A model generated the notes under the pieces. The model was not told the DNA's origin and did not search any database. It saw nothing but the letters and a program-made list of their open reading frames with translations. Positions 12,689-23,693 of a stretch of 64,000 nt of DNA are shown piece after piece. The stretch lies in contig OX328126.1 in NCBI GenBank assembly GCA_946811695.1, positions 85,693,536 to 85,757,535 of the forward strand. The letters are read 5' to 3'. How positions within the stretch are numbered: position 1 is the stretch's first letter; the number at the start of each line of letters is the position of its first letter. The translations under genes were made by a program, and so were the position numbers. The stretch is from Gonocerus acuteangulatus (taxonomy: Eukaryota > Arthropoda > Insecta > Hemiptera > Coreidae).

Positions 12689-13287
12689 CAGGGCCGCCAC
12701 ATCCGAGAGCCGGGCCCGGGCCAGATCACGGGCCCCCCCCCCTTCTCAGAGCCGGGCCCTCACTTCTCAGAGCAAGACTGAAAATTCCAGTACTTTGCTA
12801 TAGGACTTTGGACATTTTAAAATTATTTTTAATAGTAATTTGGTATTATCATTTATCTTGAGTTATTTTACTATCAGGGCCGCTACATCACAGGGCTGGG
12901 CCCAGGACCAGATCTCGGGCCCCCACTTCTCAGAGCCTGACTGAATATTCTATGACTTTGGACATTTTAAAATTTTTTTCATGTTGAGTTTTGAGCGAAA
13001 TGAGAATAAAAGCCGACAATCGGTGCTGCAAAAGTCATTTCCGATACTTGTAGTTTTATTACGACTCCTAATGAAATATACTATTCTGGGACTGCACTTG
13101 TTTTGTCGTTTATGTACATTAAAAAAATATATAGATTCCATTCCAATAAATATGGGCTACGTCCGTCTATATTTCTAAACACCATTCTTTTTAAAAGCTC
13201 ATAATCTATACATTTTTTCCACTTAGCGAGGCCCGGCCCGGGCCCGGGACAACTGTACCCGGTTGTCCCCCCCCCCCCCATGTGGCG
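12689..13287. mobile_element. hAT-like element with CAGGGCCGCC end and 8-bp TSD
   Basis: GTTGTAGC flanks the element at 12681-12688 and 13288-13295. The left end is CAGGGCCGCCACAT; the right end is ATGTGGCG, the inverse repeat without its last six bases. A second CAGGGCCGCTACATC start at 12877 and repeated GGGCCC-rich blocks show internal duplication. The same family, with both ends complete, is at 37339-37798. CAGGG-type ends and 8-bp duplications are typical of hAT transposons; no transposase is present. Confidence 0.75.
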
Positions 13288-13500
13288 GTTGTAGCTTCAG
13301 TTTTTCCAGTTACCACTCCATCTAGGATAGTTGCAGCTTCAGTTTTCCAGCTACCACTCCATCTAGGGTAGTTGTAACTACGGAGTAGTAGCCTTTCTTT
13401 AATCACATCCATCTGAGTTCAAGCTAAAACTACACCGTAGACTACTAACTAACTAGGTAGACACTACTAGGTAGACACTTCGTTTTAATCACACCACCCC

Positions 13501-13586
13501 ATGTTGAACAACTTTTTGATATTCATACTAATATGTACAAATTAAAAAAAAAAAATCTTCTACCCCCACCTTTTGCTAGGTACAAT
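13501..13586. repeat. Right arm of large inverted repeat
   Basis: The inverse partner of 9128-9208, read outward from the Harbinger terminus. Unlike the left arm it is not interrupted, which shows the ancestral join to the ACCACCCC terminus. Confidence 0.65.
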
Positions 13587-13973
13587 ATATTATTTGACTG
13601 GAGTATAAAGGAATATTTAATGAGAATAGAAAATATAAAGAACTTGAAGCTTAAAGTTGGTTCCAAGTAAAGAGTTTCCGAGACGGTGAAGAGAGATGGA
13701 TTGCTAGAAAAAACCTGACCCTAAACAGGTAGCTAATAACTGTCTTCTAGTAGCTTTTACTCGACAAGAGTAGCTCAGACTAAACATGTCTCTACTCGAG
13801 TCGAACTAAACATAAACTCCATTTAGAGAAGATAACTTTAGAAATGAAGGAGAGAAATGTAGGCCACTTCTGTCTCTTTCTCGGTTCCCCTATTTATAAA
13901 TAAAACACTCTTCTTATAAATAACCTTTTAACAGAAAAATGTTGCAGTATAAACTGACCATGAGAATTTAGAA

Positions 13974-14010
13974 AAAGTCCGACAAATAGGAACTGCGTTT
14001 AGCTGTATTT
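13974..14010 (-). mobile_element. Family B 3' tail fragment
   Basis: AAAAAGTCCGAC and GGAACTGCG mark the 3' module of a B copy on the minus strand; the rest is unrecognisable. The tail hairpin stem is broken here (AATAG in place of GCAG on the + strand). Confidence 0.5.
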
Positions 14011-14249
14011 TTTAGTAGAATCTCAGATGTTTCTTGACTTCTTATCACCTCAAAGCAGTGTTTCGCAACTTTTATTTCGCCGAGCCTCCCCAAACCAAAA
14101 ATAATATTTTCATGCCCCCCTTAAGTTTCACAACAAAAATCAGAAACACACATTTTTTTATCAACTATCTTTTTTATTTGAATTTCAAATACAGATACAA
14201 CACATGCCTTTATTGTGGTATTTAACAGAAAAGTACACTTGAAAATCAC

Positions 14250-15440
14250 TAATAAAGTACTTATGAGATACTTGAGCGTGCATACTCTCTATCAGTTGGT
14301 CGATTCTGGGTTCAGTCTTTGCTAGAGCAATGATTAAATCACTATCGACGGAATAGTCCAGTCAACGAACAGTTATAGCTGGAAATTTTTGGAACAAAAT
14401 TTTTGACTTCGTAACTTTGTTTGGGCTGGATAGGAGGTAAACAGGTCAAAAGTCCTCGCCCGTAGCCTTTGTGCCGGGGGAGGGGGGGTTTAGAAGGTCA
14501 GCGATATGACTATTCTATAAGAAATGAAAGCTGATTAAATTTCCTATAAGTTCTACAAGTAATATATATTATTAAAGCGAATGGAATGCTCTACAATCCT
14601 ATAACCGAGATTGATTTTTTGGGTTCATCGTTTGAAGAGATATCCGGTCGAGAATAGAAAAAAGTGTGTTTTTGACAAACTTTCAAGAGCAGCTATTTCG
14701 AAAACTAAAGATATCTCGAAACACTTTACTGAATAGAAATTGTAGAAAATTTAATCAGCTTTCATTTCTTATAGAATAGTCATGTCGCTAGGACGCAGGG
14801 TTTCCGACATATAATTGAAAACTCTAAAAGTGGGACTTTCTAAACCCCCCCTCCGCCCGGCACAAAGGCTACGGTCGAGGACTTTTGATATGTTCTCCTC
14901 CTATCCAGCTCAAACAAAGTTACGAAGTCCAAAATTGTGTTCCAAAAATTTCCACCTATAGCTGTTTTTAAGCATTCGTTGCCTGGACTGGAAAGACAAT
15001 TACGCAGTTTGGTTTTTCCTTAAAACTAGACCTGAAAAGCCTGTCTCGCATAAATAAGTGTTTGAAAATTGAATAAGTAGTTTTAAAGCTAGAGAAGCAA
15101 CTTTCAGATTAACAAGGAATCATTTCATCCAAAACTTCTCTGAAGTTGAAAGTCATCTTTCATGGTCAAGTCAGCCTTCACTTCTTGAACTTCTTCGGGT
15201 AATTAATTATAAGACATCTACAACAAATTGGTTTATGGTAACGTGCCATAACGTGGTGACTCAGAATTAATTTCTCTATAGTATCGGTGAAATTCGTTTT
15301 CCAACGCTTGTAAATGAGTTTCTATTTCAGATTTCAAATCTTTATCCATTTTTTTATTATTAATTGCTTCGGATAGCCGCGAAAAAGGAAATGCATTTTC
15401 AGCAGATACTTCATTTTTCCAAACGCCCCCTCTGACATTT
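14250..15440 (-). pseudogene. hAT (ZBED5-like) transposase C-terminal pseudogene
   Basis: On the minus strand, blocks in the order of a hAT C-terminal region can be read from 15420 down. First comes a helix-rich segment with I-E-T-H-L-Q-A-L-E-N-E-F-H-R-Y (about 15340-15270). Next is P-E-E-V-Q-E-V-K-A-D. Then comes L-I-Q-F-S-N-T-Y-L-C-E-T-G-F-S (about 15075-15030), the hallmark of the hAT dimerisation domain. After the 637-bp foldback insertion follows S-D-L-I-I-A-L-A-K-T-E-P-R-I-D (about 14345-14295). Several stops and frame changes show it is dead. The N-terminal zinc finger and catalytic residues are not recognisable. Confidence 0.75.
14354..14990. mobile_element. Foldback element, family F (GTCCAG ends), inside hAT pseudogene
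   Basis: The outer ends GTCCAGTCAACGAAC and TTCGTTGCCTGGAC are inverse. The arms extend for about 150 bp and include TTTAGAAGGTC on the left and GGGACTTTCTAAACCCC on the right. Relatives are at 25050-25560 (one arm) and 56650-57485. It splits the hAT transposase remnant, which gives an insertion order. There is no coding sequence. Confidence 0.75.
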
Positions 15441-15604
15441 CTCCAAGTGTGGTGTGTCCCCCTGGTTGGGAAGTCCTACCTTAAATGCTAACTATATTCA
15501 GCTTATTAAGAAATAATCTTACTCTAATACTGGTATTTCTTAGTTGCGGATGCTCAGAAATAAATAAAACTAAAGGATAATACTACCAACTAACTTTTTT
15601 TCAG

Positions 15605-16160
15605 CATTTTTTATGGGCTAAAATTCTTTCTTAACTAGTCAACAATTACATTCAAGAGTGTTTATGTGAAGAAAAAGTTTTTAAATGAGAAAGAAATACG
15701 ATTTTCAGAGTGAAGTCCCGATGCTGATGTGTCCCTTTTTAAATGTTAAGTTTTCTATGGTCCTCCTTCAATACATTTTAAAATTAAAACCCAATTTTCA
15801 AATCTTTCTTGCATGGAAGTATGAAAAAAAAACTAAATAGGAAAAAATTTACATTTCAGAACATTAAACTTTTTTGTCGTTTTCTCAAATCGGGCGGTAC
15901 TCTGGCGTCTACAATGTTTGCCCGACCGACTTCAAATTTTAACTGCAGCTTCCTAAAGCTATTTACTAGAAATCTAAGTAGGATTTTTTCGATTAATTGA
16001 ATTATAACGATTTTCGACGAATGTTTTAATAGGAAATTAATAATTGTTCATCATTTTCGAATAAAATTAATATTTATTAAAAATCCTACGTACTTCACTA
16101 GATTTAATTGTCTTCTTTCGAAATAATTTTACGTTTTCGTTCTAGAGAGAAAACTTTATT
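15605..16160. repeat. Dispersed non-coding repeat, copy 2
   Basis: It is similar over its length to 113-700, with shared blocks TACTCTGGCGTCT and TTTTAACTGCAGCTT. No coding or terminal repeat is visible. Confidence 0.6.
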
Positions 16161-16212
16161 CAAAATAAATAAAATGGGCTGCCCAATTAAATTGGGTTGC
16201 TAGATACACAGC

Positions 16213-16400
16213 GTGCTTATCATCCATTCGGAAATAGGGTTAATTTGGAGGCTGAAGATGTAAGTAGTTCAAAACGAGTAATAGAGAAGAAAGATGATGA
16301 AGACGAAAGAAGGAGATAGTGATAGAAGAGAAGTAATCAATAGAATTGAAAGTAAAGTATAAAGTATAGAAGTAAAACAGTGTGAATGGATGATAAGCAC
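16213..16400. mobile_element. Short MITE with perfect 17-bp inverted ends
   Basis: GTGCTTATCATCCATTC at 16213-16229 is repeated in inverse orientation at 16384-16400. The 150 bp between are purine-rich (GA tracts). No target duplication is clear. Confidence 0.55.
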
Positions 16401-17310
16401 TTAGTGACCATAGATATGATTGGAGATTATGCCCAATGTGTCCACTAATATGGACTCCGCTAATGCTCTCAGGTGGTCTGACGAAACTCCGAGTCCTTCG
16501 AGGAAGATGGCTGTGCTTTTCGGTATGGACCCTCTCGAACCGAACCACAGTCCTTTAACAATATATTTCCTCTTTCCGTATTACTCTTGGAATTTCTCTC
16601 TGTAGTATGCCGTGCATTTCGAATAAATATTTTTCTTTTCGGCATCTATTTTCTCGTCCTCTTTGATGTCGTTGGTTTGAAATTGCCGCCTGCAGACTAT
16701 TTCCCGTGAGAAAAGATGGTTTACATTCGTCAGACTCAGCGCCGCCATTTTTTCCGAAGAATTGAATCTTTTTTGATACTTTAACGTCCCTATATAAAAC
16801 GTTTGATATGAAGAATTAAAAAATATTGTTTTATTTGTTATTTATAAGTTCATGAAAATGACTGATTTTGATCGCAAAAGGATGCATTACCCCTTAAAAT
16901 GAAAGTAGCTCTCCTGAGCTTCCCGAAAAATCATTCTTCAGAGTGAGCCAGTAAAATCAACGAATGATGTGTAGAGGCTGAAACGGAAAGGCTCGCGGAA
17001 ATGTTCTAGCTACAGCGGAATCTAAAGGAATTCCTCTATAATTCATTGCCGACACAAATATTTTCGCTGTTCGACGGCATTTGCTCAATTCTAAAAATAT
17101 ATATTCATTCTTTGCTGACTCCTGACCATTTCTGGCACGCTGCAATGAAGAGCTATGTGCAGAACTTCAATCACAATATTCTTAATTCTTATTCGTTCAC
17201 AATACAGAAGAGTGGAAAAAAATGTTTTTGTAACTCATTTTCGGTTTGGGTACTTACAATCGTGAGATTAGATTGAAATATATTCTACATGTTTGTAATT
17301 GACCTAAACT
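16401..17310. other. No gene seen
   Basis: No supported gene. The frames present are short and lack recognisable domains. 16750-16850 resembles part of the repeat sequence at 2030-2100. Confidence 0.35.
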
Positions 17311-17480
17311 AGGATTTTTAAATGGTGTTTGGAGCGAAATTCGTGCGAAAAAATCGTAACGCTTACGTTATTGAGTTTATATGCTTCCAGGTACTCGTTT
17401 TATAGGTTTATCAACATAGAAAAACGAATGAAGCCATTTTGAAGGCGATATCTGTAACCGTTTATGTGAAAAGTGGAACA

Positions 17481-17526
<46 letters not shown>

Positions 17527-18112
17527 TGGGTACTGAGAACCGTTGGATTCCATTGAAATATTTTCTACATGTTTGTAATTCCGATGGATGTTAAAATTTT
17601 TGGTACAGTCGGAGATAAGGAAGTATTCGAAAACATATTTTATTAAGAGGAATTTTTATGAATATCAAGAAAACAGTTGGGAAATCGTGGTAAGTGGAAG
17701 GTAACCATTCGAAAGCTTAGTAAATTCTCTACAAAAAGGTACTAGAGCTATTTTCGATGGGGCGCTGTCAATCGGAGAAATAAATGCTTTTTTGTCTTGG
17801 TTAAACTCACTTTTTTATTGGCTGTTTTCGCTTTAAATTCTGTTTATCAGTAAAATTGGTATATTAGTAAAAGAAGGCGAGAAAATTAGGAACTTATAGG
17901 TAATATTACCTAGAGTGAACTTTGTGAAAGCGGGGGAGTAATTTCCTCTTGGAATACTGTTTCCTGTTGTGGCGCCTTAAAATTTCTTCTCTTGAAGATT
18001 TTATTTTATATTTTTAACGAAGGATCAAACCCTTCTAATAACTGTTTCTATTCCTTTTTAATGGCATGAACGGAACCGCGCTAAGATGACGATTTTCTTG
18101 CGTGTCGGACTT
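17311..18112 (+). mobile_element. Family B 3' part with inserted poly(T)
   Basis: The body and complete 3' module of a B copy: AAATCGTAACGCTTACG near 17360, then GGAACCGCGCTAAGATGACG and the end GTCGGACTT at 18112. A run of about 40 T at 17486-17525 interrupts the body. The 5' third with the palindrome and (AT)n is missing. The tail hairpin is disturbed (GATTTTCTTGC instead of GCAGTTCCTGC). Confidence 0.6.
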
Positions 18113-19243
18113 ACTATATTTTTATTATAGGCGTTTCTGCTATTATTGATAAGGTTTTGATGACATTTTTGCAAACTTCTGCCACGAGTATAATTATTAT
18201 TCCCCCTCGTAATCGAATTGTTCTTTATTTAAATGATTTCTATAAATGTTCCTGGTATTTCACTATCCTTCCAAACCTAGGTTTTCACTCTCCCTACAAT
18301 ATTAGTGGGAGAGAGACTCCTGCTGTTCAGTAGCTCCTAACAATAGACCATTGTATTCGCCACACCTGGAGCAGGCTTTAAGCATTCGTTCAGTTTTGGC
18401 TAATTCTATTTCAGGCTGTCCATTTTCTTAAGCTACTGTTTTTTTTTCATGCTGTTCGCTTTCTTTTTTCTTTTTTTGCTCTAATTGCTTCCCTGTAAAT
18501 TTATCTAGTATGATTTGAAAAGCTATTTTTAACTTAAAAGCCGTTATTTCGGTATATTGTTATTGCATATTCATTGAAAATTGTAGTTATTACATTAGGT
18601 CGGTGGACGGTCAAAAAATAAAAGTCCGACTGGGAGCATCATGCTAATCATTTGATTAGCTACTAATAGTGTTTCATTATTTTATTTTTTGCAATTTTAG
18701 TGGGAAGCATACTTTGATTAACCAATTGTAGTGTTTATAAAGTAGCTAGTCATTTTTGTAGTGTTTAAAAAGAACCTAGTCTTAATAAATGCCGAGGGCG
18801 CTAATAGCTAAATAGTTGATGCGCGTTAAAAACGAAAAAAATAAAAATAAAAAAAAAATGCCGAGGAAAAGAAAGAATTTTGGGCATAAATGGGCACAAA
18901 TTTCAGAAGCTTGATCCAACCTATCTCGAAGCAGAAGAAACCACTACCCCTCCTATTTTAATTTCTTCCCTTTCTAAAGAAAGCCCTATAGCAAAAATCT
19001 GACTCGAAGGAACTGCAAACTTCTTTCTGTTTATGGAAAGCAATCTTGTTTCTATTTTTCTACCAACTCTAAGCAGAATTTCTAACCCAAAGCACCAAGT
19101 AATACGTGTATGTTTACGTACTTGATAAGCTGAATAAATAAAACTCAAACAAATAAAAAAACTCAGGGCAGCAGATATTTAAAAAAAAACCGTTCGAAGA
19201 AAAAAATATAATGCTGTCGAAATAAAAAATAATAAGCACTGAA
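18113..19243. other. No gene seen; one B-like tail trace
   Basis: AT-rich sequence without a supported gene. AAAAGTCCGACTGGGAGC near 18619 resembles a minus-strand B 3' tail, but no subterminal repeat follows. Confidence 0.35.
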
Positions 19244-19351
19244 GCCAAAGGTCTTATCCAGGTTGAATACACCGGTTCCCGTAGATCACCAAGTTAAGCA
19301 ACGCCGGGCACGGCCAGTACCTGAATGGGTGACCGACCACGTGCTGTTGGC
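19244..19351 (+). pseudogene. 5S rRNA-derived sequence
   Basis: 108 bp follow the arthropod 5S rRNA from its first GCC to its final GGC. Recognisable blocks are TTGAATACACCGGTTC, AAGTTAAGCAACGCCGGGC, TGAATGGGTGACCG and TGCTGTTGGC. The usual length is about 118-120 nt; roughly ten bases are missing from the last arm after GTGACCG, and the 5' helix strand has changes. This points to a pseudogene or a 5S-headed retroposon. Ten bases further on the 3' tail of a B element starts, and the T run expected as pol III terminator is not present. Confidence 0.75.
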
Positions 19352-19360
19352 ATTATAAAA

Positions 19361-20577
19361 AAAGTCCGACTCGCAGGAACTGCATCATCTTAGCGCGGTT
19401 CTCGAAGAAATGGAATAGATTAGCATCACAAACCACAGGAAACTGACAGTAGCCAACTTACACAGAAGCGGATAATTCTTAATCTGTATAAGTCAATACA
19501 ATTATGTACTGAAAACGTACTTACTCTTTGACTACTGCTGAGAAGGCTCTATTCTAAACAACCAAAAAGTCGTTGTCATTTTAAGTATCTTGTTTTAGTA
19601 GTAAATTCGTTGTACTGTTATAATCAACTGTAAATATGTGCTTCATGGCGAGTAAAATTCCATTCTGTCGTGGGTTAAATCTTTCTATAAAATAAGAAAT
19701 ATCGATAACTTCAGATGGAGGCTATGAGGAAGGTTATATAGATAGGAGAATTCAAAAAAACTACGTCATCATGATTAGCCACTGCCATCATGATTACCAC
19801 AGCCACTCCAAACTTATTACCAATACCTTTCACCGTTTCTTGGCTTATTTTACTACAATACTAATTTTACTGATAAATGCAATTTAAAACAAGAAACAAC
19901 CAATTAAAAAGTGAGATAAACAAAGAGAAAAACCCTTTCAAAACAACGAAACAAACACTTTTTAAGTTTTAAGCGCTTATATCTCTGATTGACGTTGCCC
20001 TATCGAATATTGCTTCAGAACCTTTTTGTAGAGAATTTAGTAAGCATTCGAATGGTCACCATCCACTTACCACGATTTCCCAACAGTTATCAATATATTT
20101 ACGAAAAATGTATGTAGATCCGAAAACTTTTCATGTCTATTAATAAAATAATTTTTTTCGCATACTTCCTTAACTCCAAATATAACTAAAATTTAAACAT
20201 CTTAGTTGGCATTAATTTCCAATATGTAGAAAATATTTCAATTGAATCCCGCGATTCTAAGTACTCACAAAAAAATAATGACTTACAAAAACATTGATTC
20301 CACTTTTCTCAGAAACGGTTACAGATATCGCCTTAAAAATGGTTTCATTCGTTTTCATATGTTAAGGAACGTATAAAACAAGTACCTGCAAGCATATAAA
20401 CTCAAAAACGTAAGCGTTACGATTTTTTTGCGCGAATTTCGCCCCAAACACTATCTTCTAGTGGGCGGATTCTGCTGGTTATCGAACTTGACCTTTCAAA
20501 TTAGAAGACAGATTTTTGTACCAAATTTGATCAAAATCGGGCCATTTTTGAGCTTGCTAGAGCGTTAACAGATAATC

Positions 20578-20624
<47 letters not shown>

Positions 20625-20742
20625 AATTTGAACCACCTATATTTTCGTGATCTATGGGGTCTGAAACGTGAAAGTTTCTAGTCGGCATTTCTGGATTGCG
20701 TCGTGAGATCAACCTCATAAGCCGGTTCTCCCTATGGCGCTA
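19361..20742 (-). mobile_element. Family B Helentron-like element, near full length
   Basis: The 3' module is intact on the + strand (AAAGTCCGACTCGCAGGAAC, TTAGCGCGGTTC). The body is diverged, with (AT)n at about 20580-20621 followed by ACACAAATTTGAACCACC. The 5' end has a degraded palindrome, CCGGTTCTCCCTATGGCGCTA. Its left boundary lies ten bases from the 5S-like sequence. Confidence 0.7.
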
Positions 20743-20798
20743 AAAGGGTGGTTCCCTGTAGATAACCCGTCGTTAATGGCCCAGCTGTTGAAACGCCG

Positions 20799-20905
20799 CA
20801 CAGTGGGGCCAAATGGCCAAAAATCGGGGAAAATCAATATCTCGAGAAAGCATTAACATAGAAACCTATTCATATTTTTAATGAAAGGTCAGAACATAAT
20901 TCCTT
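20799..20905. mobile_element. One end of a Transib-like element
   Basis: CACAGTGGGGCCAAATGGCC begins at 20799 and is preceded by CGCCG (20794-20798), which fits the CGNCG target preference of Transib elements. No opposite end is visible; a B tail fragment starts at about 20910. Confidence 0.4.
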
Positions 20906-20909
20906 TATT

Positions 20910-20971
20910 AACGTGACTAGGGATACGGACGGAAACGCGTTTAGATGATGCAGTTCCTGCGAGTAGAACTT
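20910..20971 (+). mobile_element. Family B 3' tail fragment
   Basis: GGAAACGCGTTTAGATGATG, then GCAGTTCCTGC and GAGTAGAACTT: the 3' module of a B copy with no body. Confidence 0.6.
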
Positions 20972-21056
20972 GTTATTTTCGTGTAGCAAATATGCCAAAT
21001 CTGAAACGATAAAAATTATTATTGTACTTGGCGAACATACTATCAGTGTAAGGTAT

Positions 21057-21697
21057 GCCCAAAAATGGTTTGAAATAAATAAAGTAGGAGAAAGCAGCAT
21101 TTATGATGAACCCAGTTCGTGACGTTCAGTTAATTTTAATAACGACGTTCTTAAAATAACTTATGGAATCAGAGCCAAAATTAACAGTGGACTAAATCTG
21201 GAAGGATTCATCTCATGGATTAAAAATCGCTCCCGAATGGTGAACGTAAACTTAGTGTTGTTAATATATATATATATATTTTTATTTATTTTTTTTTTTT
21301 TGAGTGTCCTCAACAATGTCGATGCGCCCAATACAATTGTTGCATGCACTTTGTAACGTATTGTTATTGATAACTTAGTCTTGATTCATCATGATAATGC
21401 TAGGCCACTTACGGGTCGAACAAAGCTACAAAAAATGATTAAACTGATTTGAGAGATTTTGCCTCATCCTCCTCACTTCCCTGGCATTGCGCCAAGAGAT
21501 TTTGCCTCATCCTCCTCACGTCCCTGGCATTGCCCCAAGAGATTTTAACTTATTTTTTGCCTTACAAAATCTTTTACTAGGGAAAATGTTAAGTTCTAAA
21601 CAGGATGTACAAAATGAATTTGTTTGCATCAAAATCCCAGAGCCATTGAGAAATTGTAGATAGTGAAGAAAAATATAACATTGCAGACAGTCATTAC
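21057..21697 (+). pseudogene. mariner-type transposase pseudogene
   Basis: Two blocks of a mariner transposase can be read. The N-terminal block (21057-21190) gives A-Q-K-W-F-E, then G-E-S-S-I, D-E-P and V-N-F-N-N-D-V-L, the order of the DNA-binding region. After an (AT)n/T-rich insertion, the catalytic block (about 21380-21600) gives L-I-H-H-D-N-A-R-P and L-P-H-P-P-H-F-P-G-I-A-P-R-D-F, the region with the second and third catalytic acids. A 43-bp tandem duplication (21453-21495, 21496-21538) repeats the second motif. Stops and frame changes are frequent. No TIR or TA junction could be placed. Confidence 0.75.
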
Positions 21698-22192
21698 GTT
21701 TAATTTAAGCAAGATAAATAGTAGGTCAAAAAATAAAATAAGATATGATAAACTCTGTAAAATAACCATCCATGAAAGATAAAAATGATAGGAAGAAAAT
21801 GCTATTCTCTCGAGAAAACAAGAATGAAATCAGATTGTTTCTGAATCCAAGAAAAATTAATGCGATAGTGATAATTTATTTTATATAATTTATTTATAAT
21901 TTTTATTTTAGAAAAATGTTTTACATTTTGGGGTTGTTTTTTTTTTCTTTTTGGGGGTTTTAGGGTGCACCATCTGTGTTAAGTAGACATAAAAGGAGGG
22001 GGAGGGTCGAGAAACCTCCTTTTATAACTACTTTTATACTATTTATTATACCCTATTTGCCCAAAAATACGCCCGAACTTGTCGACTAAACTAATTTGAA
22101 GAGGAGGAATTAATTTCTCAGCAAAACATTAAGAATTTAACTTATATATGCCTAAATCCCTCGTATATTTTGTAAGATTAAGTGTATAAGGG

Positions 22193-22449
22193 CATGGGTG
22201 TATATGAGGGGTGCGGGGACTGCAGCCCGATTGATTTGATCGGTAAAAATTTCATAAAACCCTTAAAAATAAATTAAAGAAGATCATTGAGTACATAAAA
22301 CATATTCTATTTTGGGTGTAATAGCGTTTTAGTTGGCTAAAACTCTTTCAAGATCTAAATAGTTTGTATTCCATACACCGGAAATGGTTTCAGCCCCCCC
22401 CCGAAATCTTCCCAGCCCCCTCCGAAATTATTTTCTATATACGCCCATG
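22193..22449. mobile_element. Small MITE with CATGGGTGTATA ends and 8-bp TSD
   Basis: TATAAGGG lies on both sides (22185-22192, 22450-22457). The ends CATGGGTGTATA and TATACGCCCATG are inverse. The copy at 5662-5891 shares the body, and a fragment with the GGGCTGCAGCCCCCC core is at about 54752-54790. It is non-coding; the superfamily is undecided because the duplication does not fit the hAT consensus well. Confidence 0.75.
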
Positions 22450-22457
22450 TATAAGGG

Positions 22458-22978
22458 AGTGAGAAATTCTATAGGAGAGAGTTTGGGAAATGAGACGGGC
22501 TTACGTCCGCTAAGGATTGGTCCATATACTTTCACTCTCTCAGCCATTCTACCATTTAATACAAGAATGATGTCAATATATCTGGTGTCAGGTGGAATGT
22601 CAACAATTTGTAAATAATAAATAAATAAATATTGATTGAGGTGGAATTTCAATGGAACCAAAACTATAATTGAAGGGCTCAGTGCCAAAGGTGACTAGCC
22701 CACAATTAGAACAAACTGAGCCTTTCAATTATAATTTCAAGTCATTAATGAAAATATGCCCGGCACGTTTTTGGTTCATCATCAGGTGCTTAAATACTCA
22801 TTATGCTATAGCCTCTTCAAATAGATGGAACATGTGGAGAGATTAGGCCAATATTCCCGGGCGGTGATATTCACATGAAACATTATCTAACCTCATCACT
22901 GGGGAGTTTTCACTTGTCTATTTAATGACCTATATATTTATTTTTCACTGTTTTATTATGTGAACAAATAGTTTTCTA
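22458..22978. other. No gene seen
   Basis: An inverted pair, AACTATAATTGAAGGGCTCAG near 22664 and CTGAGCCTTTCAATTATAA near 22719, forms a hairpin of about 20 bp. No coding sequence is recognised. Confidence 0.35.
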
Positions 22979-23693
22979 GGGGTCTCCCGTGGTCTAGTGG
23001 CTAGCGCGCTAGGTTCATAAGAGGAAGATGGTGGGTTCGATCCCCACCGGCGCACAGTGGTCAAAAACCGCCCAAACGCGCTTAAAACTCAATAACATTT
23101 GATATTGTTGATTTAGAAACCAGAAATTACAATATTTCAACTAGGACACGATTTTTCACTCGGATCACTTCAGACATTTTTTGCAGTCAACACTGACTTG
23201 AGCACTGCAAAAAAAATTCCATCTTCGATTTGATTCCAATGTTTACATAGAGTTAACGCGCGAGTCTTACCGAGTTCGTTCACCTCTAGCACCGAAGTAG
23301 ACAGACTTATGCAGCTAATTTCAGTCTGGGGTCTTTCTATACATGCCCACGGAATATTCAAGCCCGAAATTAGAGAGACGCAAAAGCTATATGACAAAAC
23401 GAAATTTGCTGAAGGCGATTCGCAAAATACAATTTGTTTTTTTTTTTTCCACCGTCCTGCAATCAACGGTGGGGTCCTAAAACTCAAGAAATGGCGCTCT
23501 CACGAGGTATTTAACATATATGTAAGGCAAATGGGTTCGGAGAAAATACTTCAAAAAATCAAGTTTTGAGCGCTTTTTGACTATTTTTGATCACTGTGCG
23601 GCGGCAGTAATTTTCTCATCTCAGGGCTCACTAAGAAAATTCCTGACTGCACCTTGGATGTCGCCGCTAACGGCCAAGATTTGTAGATGCGCC

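Larger units (their letters stand above)
14056..15478 (-). mobile_element. hAT transposon (ZBED-like), decayed
   Basis: The left end CAGTGTTTCGCAAC and the right end GGTTGGGAAGTCCTA are imperfect inverse repeats. The flanks CCTCAAAG (14048-14055) and CCTTAAAT (15479-15486) agree at six of eight positions, as an aged 8-bp duplication would. Minus-strand transposase remnants fill the interior (14250-15440), and a foldback element interrupts them at 14354-14990. Confidence 0.7.
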
